Source: Ashinkailepas kermadecensis (taxonomy: Eukaryota; Arthropoda; Thecostraca; Neolepadidae). From it: a stretch of DNA of 64,000 nt. The position numbers were made by a program, and so were the translations under genes. Numbering within the stretch: the stretch's first letter is position 1; each line of letters starts with the position of its first letter. The stretch spans positions 195,001 to 259,000 of the forward strand of contig JAOTOM010004839.1 of the NCBI GenBank assembly GCA_034440615.1, in the 5' to 3' direction. Shown piece by piece: positions 11,027-24,045 of this stretch. Under the pieces are notes generated by a model that ran no database searches, was not told where the DNA came from, and worked only from the letters and a program-made list of their open reading frames with translations.

Positions 11027-12790
11027 AAAACAACGATAATGTAATAGTAAAGCCGTCAGATAAATGCAAAGGATTCGTCGTGCTAAACAAAACGGATTAC
11101 ATTGAAAAAGCCAGGAAAATAACGGACGATTATCAGAGCATTCCTTCCCAACCAAACCCTACCAAACGTCTCGAAATTGAAACATGTACTATCATCAAGG
11201 AAACTTTATCAGGGAAGTTACATAAAGATACAGTGTTATCTCTCCTTCCTCATTCCAGCCGCACAGCGGAATTATACGGGCTCCCCAAAAACCACAAACT
11301 AGAGGTTCCACTGCGCCCTATAGTGTCGGCGAGTGGTGACCCCCTAGACAAGTTATCTTGATTCTTGAGTAAGATTCTCGCCCAGATACTAGCGTTGGTT
11401 CCCGCCCATCTGACAAACACGGAGTCGTACCTGCAGAGGGTGAAAGAAACGTTTCCTACCAAACTTCCGGAAGGCAGTATTGTTTTCACCATGGACGTGA
11501 AAAATGTATATGGCAGCATTCCGATAAAGGAGGGAATAGATGCTGTGATTCGTCTAATCGAGGACAATCTGGATGATATTTGTCTTTTCGGGATTGGTGT
11601 ACAGGACTGTGTGAAATTACTAACACATATTTTCAGCAATAACCTCAATACGTTTCGGTAACTCCATGTACAAGCAGACAAAAGGAGTGGCTATGGGTAA
11701 CCGATTTGCACCTCCTTTAGCGATTGCTTTTATGCACCGCCTTGAGTCTATCTTCTTAGCACCGTATGATTTGAAACCAGCTCTCTACATGAGGTATATA
11801 GACGATATTTTTGGTGTTTGGACACATGGCTTGGCCTCTCTGCTCGACTTCTTTGCAGAAATTAACCAACAACATTCCAGCATCAAGTTTACCTTAGAAC
11901 ACACTGGTGATATCAGTTCGATTCCTTTCCTTGATACGTTGTTTGTAGTTCAGGCTGATGTGAGCTACACCACCGAGCTGTACTTTAAACCAATGGCAGC
12001 CCCCATCATCTTGCACTATGATTCGGCCCACCCGATGGCCACTAAAAAGGCCCTTCTAACATCCAAAATGAGGAGAGCAGCACGAGTCTCCTCCGATACT
12101 ATTTCATGTGAGCGGAACCTTGCGAAGATGACGACTCTTTTCCTGGAAAACGGATACCCAGCACATCGGGTGCACTCCGCCGCTCGTGCTGTTCACCCTC
12201 ACAACAGGAGTAGGATAGGTGGGCAACGTCAGCATCGAGCGGGTAGCAATCCCAACTATGTTTACATGAGACTTCCTTTTGTCAATGACCAACTATGTCG
12301 ACAGGTAAACGCAGCCATCCGTTCGTCTCATCTAAACCATGTTAGGGTAGCCTGGAATAGCGGACCTACGCTGAAATCTTACCTGGTCCGTTCAGCCCTG
12401 GAAATGCCGTCATGCCCTGCTGGTAGGAGAACGTGCCACACCTGTATCAACGGGCTCAAAGGTAGATGCACACGGAAAAGCGTAGTTTACAAAATAACGT
12501 GCAATCGTTGTCTTGGAACATTTTATGTCGGTGAAACCAAACGTAGCATCAGGGATAGGTACAATGAGCACTTGGGAGATGCCAGACTTCGGAGAGCATA
12601 CACACCTTTAGGCGAACACATGATCGACAAACATTATAACATGGAACACAGCGACACTAACACAAACTTCAAAGTAGAAATTCTAGCAACAGCCAGGGAC
12701 AACGCTGATCTGAAGGTCCTCGATTCTCTACATATACGTAATCTACGGCCGCAACTAAACACGCAAACGACGTCTTGGTATATCACATAA
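11023..12790 (+). pseudogene. Penelope-like RT plus GIY-YIG endonuclease, broken
   Basis: The RT begins with NVIVKPSDKCKGFVVL, then AELYGLPKNHK and VPLRPIVSASG, a TGA at 11,359-11,361, and MDVKNVYGSIP (motif A Asp). A TAA at 11,659 and a frame change lead into 11,666-12,790. There GVAMGNRFAPPLAIAFM (motif B) and YMRYIDDIFGVW (motif C, Asp pair) follow. After the RT come a Cys-rich linker (CPAGRRTCHTC, CTRKS, CNRC) and the GIY-YIG domain: VYKITCNRCLGTFYVGETKR, SIRDRYNEH, and a C-terminal LDSLHIRNLRPQLN with the conserved E-to-D-like position. It ends at TAA 12,788-12,790. The family copies RNA by target-primed synthesis, with the nuclease nicking the target. The motif order is that of Poseidon/Neptune-like elements; the subgroup is uncertain. 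Confidence 0.9.
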
Positions 12791-13058
12791 AATTACATAA
12801 ACATAAATTATATATAGTATGCATTACGCGTTATATTGGATATATGTCTATATATGTGCGTGAGTGCATGTATCGATATGTATATGGACCATCGGCTCGG
12901 GCTTCCTCAGAGGATTCCTTCTTGACATAGTTTGTTTCTGGTTTGGAGTTTCTGTGAGTGTCTGCACCACTGAGGAGGCTTTTCTGCATTCCACGTGTCT
13001 TTTTGCACGTTTTTTCCCGCGTGCTTTTGTAATTTTTTAAGCTTGAGCTTTTTTCATC

Positions 13059-13093
13059 ACTCCTGACGATGGCCCCTGGCCGAAACGTTGAGT
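13059..13093 (+). ncRNA. Candidate hammerhead-ribozyme-like core in the Penelope 3' region
   Basis: Elements in order: ACTC (13,059-13,062), CTGACGA (13,063-13,069), an extra T, GGCC-CCT-GGCC forming a 4-bp stem, GAAA (13,082-13,085), CGTT, then GAGT (13,090-13,093) pairing with ACTC. This matches the CUGANGA...GAAA...NUH layout, with predicted cleavage after T 13,089 (GUU). Stem III would be only A-U and C-G with no loop, as in the minimal hammerheads of Penelope elements that act as dimers. The extra T at stem II is irregular and the downstream stem I is short, so activity is unproven. Confidence 0.5.
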
Positions 13094-13150
13094 AATAAAA
13101 TATAACCTTTACCGTTACTTCTAATATCAACTCAGCACCTGGTATATTGA

Positions 13151-16100
13151 AGGTCGTATATTTTCTTTACACGCAATGTCTAAAACCCAGGAGCATCTAA
13201 GAACCATTCTTTTTTTGTATTAAACAAGCTTCTATTTTTTCACGTTTTCTCGCTACTATCTAATGAAGCATTTTTTATTATTATTCACTAATGATTACAT
13301 AATTTAGTGGGCCTCGAGTCTATGCGCATTTTATTTCAGCTATACCCCGTCACTGCAACGTGGATACCTCAAAAGATTACGGACAAAAACGTCAACAGAG
13401 GGGATATTCGTGCTCAGGAAAACATCCTACGTCTAAAAATATAAGCTTATCTGATTCGAAGGAACATGAATGATGCAAAATTTAGAAACGTTGCTTTTCA
13501 TTTTGTGTGATTAATGAAACCCCTTCGTAAATTCGGCTGTAGATGTCTGAATTGTCCTTGCACGTCAACAAATTTAGCGTACCCGTGTTCAGGCTGACCG
13601 TAGAAAAGGAAAAAATCGGTCAACATTGTCAAAGGACTATTTCAGGTCCAATTTTTTTCTTCAATATATAGACTGAACGAAACTTTTTCGACAAGGGGTT
13701 TCTGAAATATAGATGTTGTTATCAAACAACAGTTCCAAACACATTTACGTCTGAGTCCTATGTCCAAAATGAATATTTCCGCCAAAATTGAGACAAAAAC
13801 ATAGCTCATTTTTTGGAATCATTTCCAAAGTCGTTATTTATCTGACGGAAGACACACCAGTGAAACATGCGTCCTTTAATTGTACATCCAGTCAGATGCA
13901 ACATTTTGGCCTATCATGCATACACATTAATGTACAGCTGGTGTATAAATAAGCAATGTATATTTGCGATATATCCCAAAAGATGGGCGCATATGACACT
14001 TCCTACGTCAAAGTTTGTTCCTTTCAAGAGAAATATGAGATTGCAGTTTCATGTACAATCAATGTGGACTACATTATACCGTAATATCGGGCTATGTAAT
14101 GTCTGCGAAAAGTTCGAGGAATATAAATATTATTTTTACACAGAACTTTGACCATTTAAATCCATTTTTCTGAGACAGTTTCTATCACATGTTACGCACC
14201 AATTACTTGTGCAACAGAAAATGATTTTTGATGTTTGTAAGTTATAACATTTTCGTTGCAAAATCCATACATGTTCATGCATCATTTATAGGCCGCAAGA
14301 ATGTGCAACGTGCAACGTCAAACAGCTGCTTCCGTGGCCGACCACTCCAAATACCCCACTTTGGTTGTTCGATTTGGTCCCCTAAAAAACGTTGCGCACT
14401 CACTGAAAGTTTCAGAAAATAGCGTCAAGGCATTATATTTCATCTGCTTCGCAAAAAATACCATTTTGACAACTCAAAAATGTTTATAAATTTTCCGAAA
14501 ATTTTTACCATTCATGATGGGCCCACGACCCCAGATTCCATTTCGGACCAAAGAATTTGGGTCACGGAGTTTTCGAAAACCACTCCAAATAGCGCACTTA
14601 ACGTATATTTTGCCAAACCACTCCAGATCCTCTACTTGTATTTACCTAACGTCGCCTAGTGATGAAGCATGCAAACGTGACCTTCAAGTTGTGTCCTTCC
14701 TTGCACAAGCTAGGCTTCAACAAGAAGTGCAGCAGGCAAATAATGTTCAACTTCATGCTGACTTATTTCATCTTCCAGGTATAGTGCGGTAAAATAAGCA
14801 TAGTTGCAGCCATACAAATATAATCTTTCCATTCATTTCAGGCATCCCAAGCATTCAGCATTCCATATAGAAAATAACGAGTTCCCTAACCTTTCTTAAC
14901 AACTACCACCCATGCATAGGCTGCTGAAGTTAAAACATATGATACACAACACAATGCACCATGGTGCATATCGTACACACCATATGAAGATTGCAGCAAA
15001 TCTACGGCGAAGTGTAACAAACTGTCAATAGAACCCACCAGGATGCTGCATATTGTTCATCCAAATATATAAAAATATATTGTTCACAGACCAAGCTTTA
15101 GATGCCAAAGCTTGGTCAAATCCAAATCAAACTTTGGAAGTAATTATATTCTTGCATGTAACAAGACTTTTCACTTCTTCGTCTTTGAAAAATGTGCTCA
15201 CCCTATTACTTATTCCCACCAGACATTTTGCACTCTATTGCGTGAACGTAAGGATCATGCACTTCAAATCAAACACTTGGAAGTGAATGACTAACACTGC
15301 TTGCAAGTACTCAGAAAAAGAATGCACTCGGCGCTTCGGCCGCAATCTCTCCAATGAGAAGATGCCAGGAAAACCGGATAGTCCAGATGCACTGTGAACG
15401 CCATTGTTCTGCAAGACTGAACAAAAGTAAAATTATTTCTACAGTGCTATCGTTTGAAAATACTGAGGAACAACCGACATGTACTGTGCAATTATCCAAC
15501 GCATCTTTGGATGCTAGCCTCTGATGCGTGTAACTAGGCGTTGTCTTTCCCTAAATCTACGCATTGTTGACACTCAACGGCTAGCTTCACACTCCACAGA
15601 ATGCGCGTGTGGAAAGGTGGAGGACAAAAGAACTCTTGAAAGCCCCTGCGATTTCTGTTTACTAACCATACGCCTATGTATGTGTTCATCGTATTCATAT
15701 GTACTATGCTACCAAATACTATGCACTTATATTATGTAGAGATAATGCACTGGTGTATGCAGCTTTTCGCTTCACTCCACTGCGAACGTGTTCAACACTG
15801 ACTTTGTCCCTGGCAAGCAACCCACGCATGGTGTGTGCCTACGATACGTTACTGGCCCACTAACGGCAGCAGCTTATCTCGAGCATACATGCACGACCGA
15901 ATGCAGCAATGACGTTCACAACATGAAATGGAAGCGGTCGCGATGATTGTAAGGTATTGCACAGGAAGATCTCGTCTGAGGTACGCTATTCCAGACCATT
16001 CCCACAGTGTTACCAATCTACCATACTCAGTTCAGTTCGTTCTATTTTCGAACCCTATGATGAACTTGTACATTCGCTATCTTATGACCAATATATGCTG

Positions 16101-19100
16101 CAGAGATCGATGCCGTGTAAAATAGGTGTGAACAATCCACATAATTGTTTCCAATTTTGGATGGATGTCAGCACCAATTGATTTCAAGACTCTAAACGTG
16201 CTGATGCATGTTGCATGCCATATAAATATTTTTTTTTAATACGGACATGTTCGAGCCACAAGGAAACCGGAATGTTGTTTTCCCATTTTCAGCCGTCCAT
16301 GCCAGTATTTTCGAGATCTCATTTCATTTACAGACAAATAGAAATTACTGTGAAAAGACCTATCTTAGAACTATCATACAAGATACTGCACACCACGGAG
16401 AATCGAATGCGGTTTTCCGCGGGTAAATTGTATCGGTAATTTTCGAGATCTTGAGTGGACCGAAAAAGTCTCTCCACCCCACTCTCACAGGGGAATGTCT
16501 TCTTGCTATGTCCTTTTCCTGAAAGGAAACGGCCAACATCCAACGGCGCATAGTACATTCGATCTTACCTACTGCATTGTTATTGCACGCCTCCCCAACT
16601 TATTTTCCAGCTGCTGCGGCCCCGGTTTCTGACGGTGGTTTTCCACAATTAAGTGTCATGTATACCGGTGTAGATGCAGAGAAATGAAAACCAGACAGCA
16701 GTTTAGGGCCAGAAATCAAATTCATTCACTCCAATTTGGCTCCAATGATTCGTTGGCACTGTATCTGATTAATATTAAGTATTTAGCTACATCTGCAGTA
16801 CTGATGTAACTTCGTTTACTTAGTCCACATTTGACAAATGACTAACATAAAAACTTTTCGCAGTTGGTTCTAAAAAAAGAAGTCCATCGCGTGGTTCCCG
16901 TGACTAGGATACGCCTGCGCTCAATGACTTGAAAATCCGCCGGCTAGACATGGGATCGAAACATTGTGCAACCATTCCGAGAGTTGAGCGTCTTAGCTCC
17001 TTAGAAAATGCATCCATCTGAAGCATGGACGAGTTCTTTCCCCTGATGTTGATATTTCGAGCAATCTCCAACGTAATATAGCAGTATTGTGCCAGTTTCG
17101 GCCGATGCATCTTAATCTAATTGCGACGGAAATGGCGCATGTGTGACTTACACTTCGAAACGTTTTGCGTTGCAAGCGAGTGACGGATCACACCTTCGTA
17201 TTGCTATTGCCAATAGCGTCATCACGTTCAGTTTCCACGTGTGGTTCAATCCCAGGGGCGCAGTAACAATTTTCAAGCTAAAGAGGCAATGCCGTGGCTG
17301 TCTCTTATCCCATCACCATCCTCCATCCCGTCCCTCATTTAACGCAAAAGAACTCGCACTTGGTTAACTTCAGTTCTGGAGCCCCGACGTTAAAAAATAT
17401 CCAAATTTTCAGTTCAGTTGCTCGAAAGCTCAGCCTCTGCTCTTCCAAAGTCCCTCTGTTCCTGTTTAACCAGACACGAGCAGCCAACCCCCTCACCTCC
17501 CGTCATAGAGACGGAAAAGCGTTTTTCGTCGTTATAAAATCACAGATTATTACGCGGGTCTTTGCATTATTTTGTATTACGTTATTACTGTTAGCCCTTT
17601 GCAGATTAGCGTCCCTGCCGTACCAATGGCTATTGCTATTGGTGCCTATTACTATAGAGAAATCATTTCATTCAGTAGCTGGAACCCAAAGTCGCAATGG
17701 AGATGAGCGCTCGATCACCGGCATAGAGGAAGGAAAAATAATGTTTGCTGTTCTGTAATACACAATACTATGCATTAGCTGCACAACTCTTTCTCTTAAA
17801 GTATACGTCAGACAGACAGGCGGGCCCACTCGTCTGACACGTCGCAGGACATGGTGACAATGACTGCGACGGAGACGCACCCGGTGGCCCCTGGTGGGTC
17901 CGTCGGTCGAATACATCCACCTGATACAGAAATTGGAAAACTTTAGAAAGCTGTCGTCTTTGCCCAAAGCTTGTCAGTTTTCAAGGTGAGGTCGAAACCC
18001 ATCAAGCAGTGAGGTGGGGTCCGGACCCCAGGGGCCCCAGCGGTGGCGACGCCCATGGCTATCGCTCTACCATTTTGTGATCGATTTGAATCTAGCTGAC
18101 ATGAATCTATAGCCAATCAATAGGGCGTTCATCAAATGCCTACACTTATTATTTCGAAATTTATAAGCACTTATAGGTGCTTCCAAAACCAGGCTACGAT
18201 TTTTGGAAAGTGTGTTTCCATGTTTTATGGGATCATCTTTTGCAGTTTCCATTGATCATAACATAGCTTGAAAGTATAAATAGTAAGAATTCATGTGAAA
18301 GGTTCGCATTGACATTGCTAGGGACATTAGAAAAGGAATTTGCCATTAAAGTGATTTTGAGGGATGTTGCTGCTATATATCACATTAATATGACCAGATA
18401 TACCGAATTGTCGGCTTTGTACGATGACAGCCTGTCTTGAAGATGTAATTTCATCATAGGCGGATCTAGGTGACCAATTCTAGTGGCAAGATAGCAAAGA
18501 CAATACGCTCACACTGTGACATGGTTTATTATGGAGTGTGTATCTTTTTATTAATCTTGTTTTGATATCAGGCACAATCAGGGTGGTTCAAATGGATGAG
18601 GATAATTTTATGTGCCATTTTAAAAGCTTCCGGGAATAAATGCCAGTCTAAGATATATTTTCACGCTACTTCGTCTCTTGATAACCCTATTACGGGAGTG
18701 GTCACAAAGTTACTTTCATCCAAAGGTTTATTGTATGAAGCTCCTGAACGCTTCGAGCGATTATCCTCAGACTTGGCGAATTTCAGTAATTATATGTTCT
18801 ACATAAGGTTCGAACTTCCGAGCTTTCTACTTTGCTGACGAACGGTTCCAGGATGACTGGCGGGATGACATGCATGGTTTCTAAGGTCTATAATTTCAAA
18901 AGCATTGAAACATTCCTCACTCGCTTAGCAGCCAATTTTGAAAGATAAGTCTACATAAATTGAAGAGCTTAAGCGTACTTATGCTTACCAGAGGCGCGTC
19001 AATGTACATAAGAAATGGAGTACAAGTTGCATTGCCGAAGCTAATTCGTCATACTGAGGAACTATCGAACTGCATGAACGATTATGGGAGATTCGAGAAA

Positions 19101-19749
19101 GTCTTGAATTATTTCGAAAGTATGCTTTGGTCAAAAGTGGCTCCAAGTGATTTTGGGGGAGAAGATTGCAAAGGGAAGAAATAAAATTATTGACTTCCTT
19201 CTGATCACGTCGGTTGCCTTGAAAAATTACCCAACAACTTTGTAGCACCTATAATAAGCCTACTGTGGAAATATTATGAAAGGTTATAACTTACATCCAT
19301 ACCAAGGGCGGATGCAGAGTGTGGTGAGCTGGAGGCTAGGTCTGATTTTACAGGTGCATGTAGTTAGTGAAATTTAGTTTGTCTACTAAAAAACAGTACT
19401 AAGCGAGTTAAGTCTAGCAGCAGTCTCTCCAGCACCGTGAGTGGAGAACACTGTGATCGCGCCAGCGATCCACAGAAGATCCGCCGGCTCCTACTCCTCC
19501 AGGGGTTCCCGGAGAACCTAGAATACAGGTGCCAGGGGAATGCTTCTGAGAGGAACGTTTTGCTTTGATTTTCATTTTATGACATGGCTAGTTCAGTCAG
19601 CGATTATATCGAACTGCCAGGATAATCCCGATTATTGATGTCTCCGAGTCTGTCAATGGTTAAATTGAAGTGGTCTTCTAGAAAAGTTATAATTCTGGCA
19701 TGGATGTATGCATCATGAGACATTCGATAACATCGATAACAACGATACT
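13151..19749. other. Long AT-rich stretch without recognisable genes
   Basis: No domain-bearing frame was seen. Items inside: a 16-bp palindrome ATGCACC-AT-GGTGCAT near 14,953, a strong hairpin at 15,089, and a 16-bp palindrome (TGGGGTCC/GGACCCCA) at 18,015-18,030. The last lies next to a possible G-rich element terminus, CATGGGCGTCGCCACCG on the minus strand at 18,041-18,057. A hairpin with one bulge (CTGTG-ATCGC/GCGAT-C-CACAG) lies near 19,452. Short open frames with some protein-like runs occur near 14,640-14,780 and 19,000-19,190 but are not convincing. Confidence 0.5.
15089..15117. repeat. Perfect hairpin, 11-bp stem, 7-nt loop
   Basis: GACCAAGCTTT, loop AGATGCC, AAAGCTTGGTC. No T-run follows and it is not in a gene. 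Confidence 0.9.
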
Positions 19750-19910
19750 TACCGGGACGAGTGGTCTAGGGGTAAGATGCTCGTCTCACAATCGAAAGGT
19801 TGTGGGTTGGGCACCTGTCGCTATTATGTCGCCCGCGACCAATGGCGTGAGAGATTGGCGACGCTACATGCTCAACGATCGATGTGTCGTAAAACCAATA
19901 ACCAACCAAC
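19750..19910 (+). mobile_element. tRNA-derived SINE, copy 1 (Val-like head)
   Basis: The head has an A-box-like GTGGTCTAGGGGTAAGATGC and an anticodon-arm-like CTCGTCTCACAATCGAAAGG resembling tRNA-Val. The B box is damaged in this copy. The body carries GCGACCAAT..., GTGAGAG and ATTGGCGACGC, which can form a hairpin, and the 3' end is GTGTCGTAAAACCAATAACC with an AACC-type tail. It is about 80-90% similar to the copy at 45,042. Confidence 0.85.
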
Positions 19911-22244
19911 AATACCACCCCCAATAATGGCAAAAAAACTCCCTTTTCGATTACCTGTTTCCACCATAGCAAAAGCATGCTATTCGCGTGTCAAGCGCCT
20001 CTGTTGTCATTAATTTTGCTCAATACAACATTAAGTTCAAAATTGGAGTTATTATATATGAAGGAAACATCCTACAATATAGAAGTGAAGCGCAGTGAAG
20101 CGAAGTGAATGGGCGTGCAATTGTGAAAATTGACTGTTCTCACGTGAGAAGAAAGGTAATTTGTTTGGCTATATAATGAAGTAATAATTGACGAAGCCGG
20201 TTGCGGAATTTAGAAGCCGTGGTGTTTGGAAAATATCCCCAATTCCATCAGTTGTATTTTATGGGGGAGCTGCTGTATCCGCCTGTACCAAAATTGTCGT
20301 TATTGTATGTTGCAAAAGTCACAAGTCACAAGAATCATATCAAGTCACAAGAAATGAATTACCATCTTCTGCGATAACATCGGTCGATTACTGTTCGAGT
20401 TGTCAGGGGGTGAGAGCGCACTATGTGCTCCCTTTGAAAGTGCTTTGCCGGCAAGCGGAGCCATCCCGCACCAGAGTTAAGTTAAATATTAATTAGTTGT
20501 TGTCAATCACTCAAAAATGTTGCAAAACTGATGCATCAAATGACCACACTGTAAGTAAAATACAATTTTTGCAATCCCGAAGCACTTTTATACCAGCTAA
20601 TTTGTTCGCCTGTAGCCACCTTCGCTGCCTCATATAATAGCTCACTCAATATCACTATCACTCACCCACTAACTGCGTACAAAGCGCATGATCTTCACAG
20701 TCATCTAGTGGGTTGATAGTAATAGAGCATATATTTTCCAGGCCGAATGGCTTGTGCGAATTGTTGGATATGTCGCAAGGTTCATTAATTCGACATGTTG
20801 CAAACACTTGAAAAACCTCACATTATTTACTCATACATATGATTTCAAGCTACGGACAATCCCCAGAAGTGATTTTATTTCAAGAGACATCGGAGGATAG
20901 AAGAACTAATGTTGCATTGCAATCCGTTGCAGCAATTATAATAACTAATACCAAAAGCTTCACGAGTTTATCGATACTCGGCCAACCTCGCATTGGATAG
21001 GCCAATAAGCACATAATGTCAAATATTTAACCCCATTTTCGAAAAACTAATCAGGTTTCATGCATGCAATATTTTACTTGCATTGCAGCACAACAGTACA
21101 TGTTTTCTTCGCAAATATCCCATAGTGGACCTGCTTCGGCTGTACTTGCAGTCTCTCTGTAGTGATGGTAATCGAGCGGGTGATCTTTGTGCACAAAGCA
21201 ATTGCTCGAGAGTGCATTAACTATTTGTCGCGAAATGTTACATATATGATGCACTTTGGCGGACTCAGTTGAAATCTTGCGTCATCATTCATTGCACGGT
21301 CTGATTCCCCTTACTTTACTGTATGCGAATACACACGGCGGTCTTTAAACGTCATTCTACCGATAACGAGAAAGGTAAGAAGTCCCTGATGTTTTCCAGA
21401 CTCCAATGTTAGAGTTGGCCTACATCAGCAACTGTGCTGCAAATTGGCGGGGACAACCTGCATTTCGCAGTCGAATGGTGCATACCACGTTGCAGCCAAT
21501 GCTTGACTGTACTTGAATTCACAAAGCGCTTCTCGATTTTCGTGATGTAATCCTAGATAATTAAAATGTATTCACATTCTTCGTGCATTTGTCTACGAAA
21601 CTGTGACCTCAGGAACACCACCCCGTCATCACAAAATGTTCGTTTAGACCACCAATAATTTCAGCATTTATTATGAGGCACAATGAAACACCCCAATCGA
21701 TCCGCACGCGGCCACTGCATCGATAGATTTCCTCCAGCCCGAATACTTGTCAAAATACGGCATCCTCACCACTAGAAGCATGCACCCGTAGAAGTATGTA
21801 TGCGCGGCCATTGCATTTCTCGGAACATTGGTTTGTGGGGTCATGATGTGGGTGGAGACAATAGATAAGCTCCGCCCATTTAAAATCCCCACAAAACCGG
21901 TAATATGCGCAATTGCGATATCATGATGAAGAACGGTGGTAAATGCCTCTTTGGGATGTTATGGCACGCATCAGAGCCTCCGTATGCCCACAGGCACGTT
22001 TTGTAGCTTAACTCAAATCACAAGACACTGAAACCTCCACTTACATTTTGTGTTCCCACATACCCGGATAGATTCACATGTCCTACAAACCCGATTCCCA
22101 AGTATGTGTGTGTGCGTGTGTGTGTAGATTAAATGCATGCACTCTGATTTATCGTCCATGGAGCAGCGTCCCAGGTAACTTCGCAATATTCCCTGCAGGG
22201 CCATCTGGCGACTAACTGGCACAACAATGTTATAGGTGGCGGGC
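19911..22244. other. Unassigned AT-rich sequence
   Basis: No gene or domain recognised. It holds two 14-bp palindromes (TTCTCAC/GTGAGAA at 20,137 and CTTTGTG/CACAAAG near 21,187), direct CAAGTCACAAG repeats near 20,320-20,350, and a short (TG)n run near 22,105. Confidence 0.45.
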
Positions 22245-24045
22245 TTGTTTTCCTCTACAGCCATGATGGGGAATAGCGTAGTGGCCTGTAGCAGAGAGAA
22301 TAGTCGTGGGTGCTGGTCAAGAGAACAGCCTGCAGTGACTCAAACGTAGTTGCCAACATATAAATATATAATGCACGATTTGTAGCAACTAGACGAATAT
22401 ATGTATGTCGACGAATAACTATTCGTCACTAACATGTGAACGAATAATGGATGCACCTTTCCTCTCCTTCATCATTGGCTTTCCCTCATCCTCGGGAAAT
22501 ATCTAGCTGTGTCTGCGTGCAGCCGGAGGTGAGTTGAAGGTTGATCTATGTGGCGCAGCGCTCCACTGGTTCGGACATCCGGTGTCATAGATAAAGCAGA
22601 TCGCTACATTATCCATGTTGGCTCACCATCCCACCAGCTCAACAGTTGGTGCCTGACTTATCCATATTTTGACGTAAGTGTGTCTGTGGTGATATCCGAT
22701 GTTCTGAATCGAGTTTTGCACTTCTAGACCGCTCCGAAGAACGCTCACCAAAATATGGACTCGGCAGTTTTAGATGCCTCACCGCATGACTTCTTGGTGC
22801 CCTTCGAGTCGTATTGGAGTAATTTAATTGTGGGACAACGTCGATATCGTTGAATTATCCATGATGCACCGTATAACTTCCACTTTTCTATTTGGAGGTT
22901 TTCGCTTTTGACATCCAGCTTTCGTGACCGTTGGATGACACAGGGAAGCAAAACATGAACTTGGCTTTCCTCCTCTAAATTAAGATACCTTTATCTTTGT
23001 AAATTATGCGAGATGATGTTTCTTATACGTTTGATTTTTGTGTCACTAACCCTCTCAGCACTGTGGTCAACTTGACCCATCCATAGTATTTCTCCAAGAT
23101 GACATATGTGTCGTTCATGATATCACTTGTAAATGTGGTACACCTTCCTATAGTTGATTAGCACACCCCTTGCCAACCGATGGAATTAAGAGCCCCTTAT
23201 CACTCGCAGTGCTGGTGGATAAATTCAACCCCCTCGGCGTCAATTTGATCCATCGTGATCTTTTCCCCTAAGCTAGCTAGAGAAATGCGATAAACGGGGT
23301 AAAAGCTGTTCCATCCAAATTGAACTTGCAAGGTTATTCAAAACATTTTGTATGATTATTTGGTATAATTTCCCAATCATGTCAAACAGGATAATGTCGA
23401 GGTGCACTCAGTCTCCAGGCCGTCGCCGTAGTTGTGAGATTTTGGTCGTGAAACTAACTGATTTCGTGGTTCACCATCGATGATATGCAAGCTGTAGACT
23501 TAGTCTAACACCATGACATGCACAAAGGTCAAGGTCACGGATCAGATCAAGATCAAATGCTAGGAAACTGATGATGAACTGTTGAAGCTGACGAATTTTT
23601 AATCAGTTTGTATCAACTGGAGACAATTAGCAACACTAATGCAAAGTGAAATGCTTTCTTCTTTTGTTGGTAATGCTGAGAAACGAGAAATATTTTATAT
23701 CATTTAATGGTCAGAATATCTTCACAAGCCAAGTTTATAAACGTTAATATCAAACTTGGTACTTCAATCACATCCGGAACGAAATCGGCGACGACATTAT
23801 CTGGGTGGCATTTTTTCGTTCTCATAATCCGACTTTTATAACCCAGAACGTCTGCGATACGTATACCATCGGGACACTTCACGTCATGTCTCATTAACCT
23901 GACCTGATACTGACCTGAAACGTGTTACACTTTCAGAGGACATCATTTGCAATTGCGTATATTCCACGGCTTAATTATATTAATTAGTGGCAAGGTTATG
24001 AGCACAAGTACTTCAGTTTGAGAATCCGTCTGACCTAGTGACCTG
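22245..24045 (-). repeat. Dispersed repeat B, copy 2 (inverted)
   Basis: This is the reverse complement of the repeat at 2,535-5,094. Homology runs from TTTTCCTCTACAGCC (22,248) to about 23,707. It then breaks for about 260 bp that copy 1 lacks and resumes at 23,970-24,045. The site where copy 1 carries the MITE is empty here, with a single CATTAAATG. The two copies differ by point changes and small indels throughout, so they are not recent. Confidence 0.8.
22745..22951 (-). other. Open frame shared with repeat B copy 1
   Basis: This 68-codon frame parallels 4,347-4,556. Conserved runs are GASWIIQRYRRCPTIKLLQY and GTKKSCGE. Most of the differences I can align are single codons and the frame is intact in both copies. 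Function unknown. Confidence 0.25.

Larger units (their letters stand above)
10040..13150 (+). mobile_element. Penelope-like retroelement with GIY-YIG domain, decayed
   Basis: It contains an N-terminal region, a Penelope-type reverse transcriptase, a Cys-rich linker, a GIY-YIG endonuclease, and a 3' region with a hammerhead-like core. Known biology: Penelope-like elements pair an RT related to telomerase with a GIY-YIG nuclease, and hammerhead motifs occur in their terminal repeats. Outer boundaries are estimated from a TATA-like box upstream and the last element-like sequence downstream. No terminal repeat copy was found on the 5' side. Two frame changes and an internal TGA make it inactive as read. 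Confidence 0.85.

Noticed and set aside
14514..14792. Exon-like frame ending in CAG/GTATAG (ACKRDLQVVSFLAQARLQQE)
   Set aside because: It looks hydrophilic and helical, but no family is recognisable and the donor and acceptor are weak. It is too short to separate from chance.
18960..19184. Protein-like short frames (EELKRTYAYQRR; WSKVAPSDFGGEDC)
   Set aside because: Two frames each look partly protein-like and both are interrupted. No domain or neighbouring homologous part was found.
20137..20150. 14-bp palindrome TTCTCAC/GTGAGAA
   Set aside because: About four such zero-loop 14-bp palindromes are expected by chance in 64 kb.
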